Shown: positions 4,424 through 6,014 of the stretch, in pieces
Position numbering within the stretch: position 1 is the first letter of the stretch
Layout: every line of letters begins with the position of its first letter
NCBI GenBank assembly: GCA_021205645.1
Contig: JAJPXE010000208.1
Location: forward strand, 1-6,014
Length of the DNA stretch: 6,014 bases
Origin: Candidatus Gastranaerophilales bacterium
GTDB lineage: Bacteria; Cyanobacteriota; Vampirovibrionia; Gastranaerophilales; Gastranaerophilaceae
Direction: 5' to 3'
Position numbers and translations under genes: made by a program
Notes under the pieces: generated by a model
Told to the model about the DNA's origin: nothing
Database searches by the model: none
What the model saw: the letters and a program-made list of their open reading frames with translations, nothing else

Positions 4424-5959
4424 ATGGAAAACTCTGTGCCAACAAAAACAATAAATCCATGGCTAATGATTATCCCGCCTATATTGGCTTCATTTATGTG
4501 TATTTTAGATACAACAATCGGTAATGTTGCCCTGCCTCATATGGCAGGCGCATTATCTGCGACCAGAGATGAATCTATGTGGATTTTAACCAGTTATCTT
4601 GTAGCCTCAGGTGTAATTATGCCTGCTGTTGATTGGTTAAGCAAAATTTTTGGACGAAAACTTTATTATATAATCAGCATTAGCGTTTTTGTTCTGGCTT
4701 CAATATTATGCGGCATGGCAAAAAGCCTTGGATTTATGGTATTTGCAAGGGTTTTGCAAGGGTTAGGCGGCGGCGGAATAGTGCCTATTGCCAATGCGAT
4801 TATTTTTGAAGGTTTTGCCCCTAAAGAAAGAGGACGAGCTTTATCTATCTTTGGTATCGGCGTAGTTTTAGCCCCGATTATAGGACCTGTTATCGGCGGA
4901 TGGATTACTGATAATTGGACATGGCCATGGATATTTTTTATAAACATACCTTTTGGAATTTTATCGGTATTTTTGGCTTTTAATTTAATAGAAGATCCGC
5001 CGTTTCTAAAACGAACAGATAAAATTGCTATTGATTTTAAAGGATTTTGTTTTTTGATTATCTGGTTAGCTTGTTTTCAAACAGTACTTGATAAAGGAAA
5101 TAATGCAGGTTGGTTTGATTCAGCCTGGATATGTTGGACATTTGCAATTTCTGTTATTAGCTGCATTTTATTTTTTTATTTTCAATTTACAACAAAAGAT
5201 TCATTATTGGATTTATCTGTATTTAAGGATAGAAACTATACAATAGGAATTATAATTCAAGTTATAGGACAAGCTGTTTTATATTCATCATTAGCCATAT
5301 TACCGCAATTTTTACAGAATATGCTTGGCTATAGTGCATATTTAAGCGGTGTTACAATAATGACACGCGGAATGGGAAGTGTCATTGCACTTATAATAAC
5401 AGGTACTTGTTCTAACTTGATTGATAATAGAATTTTTACAGGGTTAGGACTTTTAATGATGGGTGTATCGGGAATATTATTCGGAAATTTGAATATGCAG
5501 ATTTCACCTGATAGTATATTGTTACCAAATGTAATTTTAGGTGTTGGAGTAGGGTTTACGCTTATTCCTATTATGTCCGTTACCATTATGACACTGCAAA
5601 AAACACAAATGACAAATGCAAGCGCAATTCAAAATCTCCTAAAAAATGTTGCAGGTGCTGTTGGAACATCTTTAGTATCAACATTAGTTACCAGATACAG
5701 CCAGGTTCATCAATATATGCTGGTTGCAAATTTAACCCCTTTAAATCCAAATTATACAACCAGACTAAATCATCTTATGACAACTTTTTCAGGTTATTCT
5801 CATGACGTTGCACAAAAAATGGCAGAAGGATATCTTTATAAAGAATTAGTAACGCAATCCACACTTTTTGGCTATATCGATGCCTTTAGAGTTTTTGGAA
5901 TTGTTTGCTTTTTTATTATACCGCTGCTGCTTTTATTTAGAAAGCAATCAAAAACTTAA
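4424..5959 (+). CDS. DHA2-family (EmrB/QacA-like) 14-helix MFS multidrug exporter
   Basis: This is a 511-residue inner-membrane proton-driven exporter. The N-terminal helix carries 'ILDTTIGNVALP' (27-38), the DHA2 signature with Asp29. A loop motif related to motif A is at 'VDWLSKIFGRKLYY' (69-82), motif B-like 'ARVLQGLGGGGIVPIANAI' is at 108-126, and the antiporter motif C 'GIGVVLAPIIGPVIGGW' is at 144-160. 'WPWIFFINIPFG' (167-178) and 'QTVLDKGNNAGWFDS' (219-233) are typical of EmrB relatives. Hydrophobic segments fit about 14 helices, with a hydrophilic loop between the last two, before 'YIDAFRVFGIVCFFIIPLLLL'. The ribosome site AAAAGGA (4411-4417) lies 6 nt before the ATG. No EmrA-type adaptor or TolC is in the window; in a diderm it might use ones encoded elsewhere. 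As last gene of the reductase run, it plausibly exports the compound the enzymes act on, or its product. The substrate is unknown. Confidence 0.95.
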   Translation: MENSVPTKTINPWLMIIPPILASFMCILDTTIGNVALPHMAGALSATRDESMWILTSYLVASGVIMPAVDWLSKIFGRKLYYIISISVFVLASILCGMAKSLGFMVFARVLQGLGGGGIVPIANAIIFEGFAPKERGRALSIFGIGVVLAPIIGPVIGGWITDNWTWPWIFFINIPFGILSVFLAFNLIEDPPFLKRTDKIAIDFKGFCFLIIWLACFQTVLDKGNNAGWFDSAWICWTFAISVISCILFFYFQFTTKDSLLDLSVFKDRNYTIGIIIQVIGQAVLYSSLAILPQFLQNMLGYSAYLSGVTIMTRGMGSVIALIITGTCSNLIDNRIFTGLGLLMMGVSGILFGNLNMQISPDSILLPNVILGVGVGFTLIPIMSVTIMTLQKTQMTNASAIQNLLKNVAGAVGTSLVSTLVTRYSQVHQYMLVANLTPLNPNYTTRLNHLMTTFSGYSHDVAQKMAEGYLYKELVTQSTLFGYIDAFRVFGIVCFFIIPLLLLFRKQSKT

Positions 5960-5966
5960 TTTTTTG
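5949..5966 (+). terminator. Weak A/T inverted repeat over the exporter stop codon
   Basis: CAAAAA (5949-5954) and TTTTTG (5961-5966) can pair across a 6-nt loop containing the exporter's TAA. The stem is nearly all A:U and no separate U-tract follows, so at best this is a weak or factor-assisted terminator. No better terminator is visible before the window ends. Confidence 0.2.
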
Positions 5967-5993
5967 GTAAATTTATTTTATCTCTCAAATTTG

Positions 5994-6014
5994 TTGACAA
6001 TTTACACTATGTAA
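5994..6014 (+). promoter_or_regulatory. TTGACA hexamer and small dyad at the right edge
   Basis: A perfect -35-like TTGACA (5994-5999) lies 35 bp past the exporter stop. Its -10 would fall just beyond the window at about 17 bp spacing. Between them TTACA (6002-6006) and TGTAA (6010-6014) form a 13-bp interrupted dyad, which would sit in the promoter spacer as an operator might. This suggests that a separately transcribed rightward gene begins just outside, but the sequence ends too soon to confirm it. Confidence 0.3.

Noticed and set aside
4666..4947. Minus-strand open frame within the exporter gene
   Set aside because: It lies opposite motifs B and C of the transporter. Its Pro/Ile-rich sequence is what reverse reading of Gly-rich membrane helices gives.
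5329..5586. Second minus-strand open frame within the exporter gene
   Set aside because: Same reasoning: it is antisense to transmembrane helices, is low in complexity and has no ribosome site.
5967..6005. GTAAATT / AATTTAC inverted repeat as a terminator
   Set aside because: The 7-bp A/T arms are 25 bp apart with no T-tract; expected by chance at this base composition.

Overview
This is a compact, AT-rich bacterial segment (by eye roughly one third G+C). It has standard-code genes, short intergenic gaps and purine-rich GGA-type ribosome binding sites in front of most genes. The composition and the mix of HxlR and LysR regulators, reductases and a DHA2 drug exporter suit an AT-rich host-associated or anaerobic bacterium. 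I cannot place the phylum from this window. No rRNA, tRNA, CRISPR array, transposase or phage gene was seen.

Layout, left to right. (1) Positions 1-301, minus strand: the 5' part of a small NTF2-fold / 'putative lumazine-binding' protein that runs off the left edge. (2) Positions 302-384: a divergent control region with overlapping, opposed promoters. (3) Positions 385-723, plus: a 112-residue HxlR-family winged-helix regulator with a cysteine at position 6. (4) Positions 724-857: a convergent intergenic stretch, unusually G+C-rich in its first part, with a perfect 10-bp inverted repeat. (5) Positions 858-1751, minus: a LysR-type regulator. (6) Positions 1752-1906: a second divergent control region holding a strong lysR promoter, a LysR-type box inside that promoter, a perfect 10-bp hairpin dyad in the lysR leader, and a 25-codon ORF overlapping the next gene by ATGA. 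(7) Positions 1907-5959, plus: a tight four-gene run of an AKR with Asp50/Tyr55/Lys85/His124, a second AKR of the 2,5-diketogluconate-reductase type, an atypical short-chain dehydrogenase and a 14-helix DHA2/EmrB-type exporter. The gaps are 4, 31 and 19 nt. (8) Positions 5960-6014: a short tail with a TTGACA hexamer and a small dyad, probably the start of the next gene's control region.

How the parts may work together (inference). The divergent LysR protein probably senses a small molecule and controls both itself and the four-gene operon. Two carbonyl reductases and an SDR could reduce a reactive aldehyde, ketone or quinone, while the DHA2 transporter expels the compound or its product. The HxlR/NTF2-like pair at the left is a separate divergent regulator-target module, and HxlR proteins of this kind often respond to electrophiles through an N-terminal cysteine. 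Individual families are well known. The less ordinary points are the small overlapping ORF, the loss of the usual SDR catalytic Tyr and Ser, the missing NADPH-phosphate-binding arginines in the second AKR, and the structured G+C-rich intergenic block.
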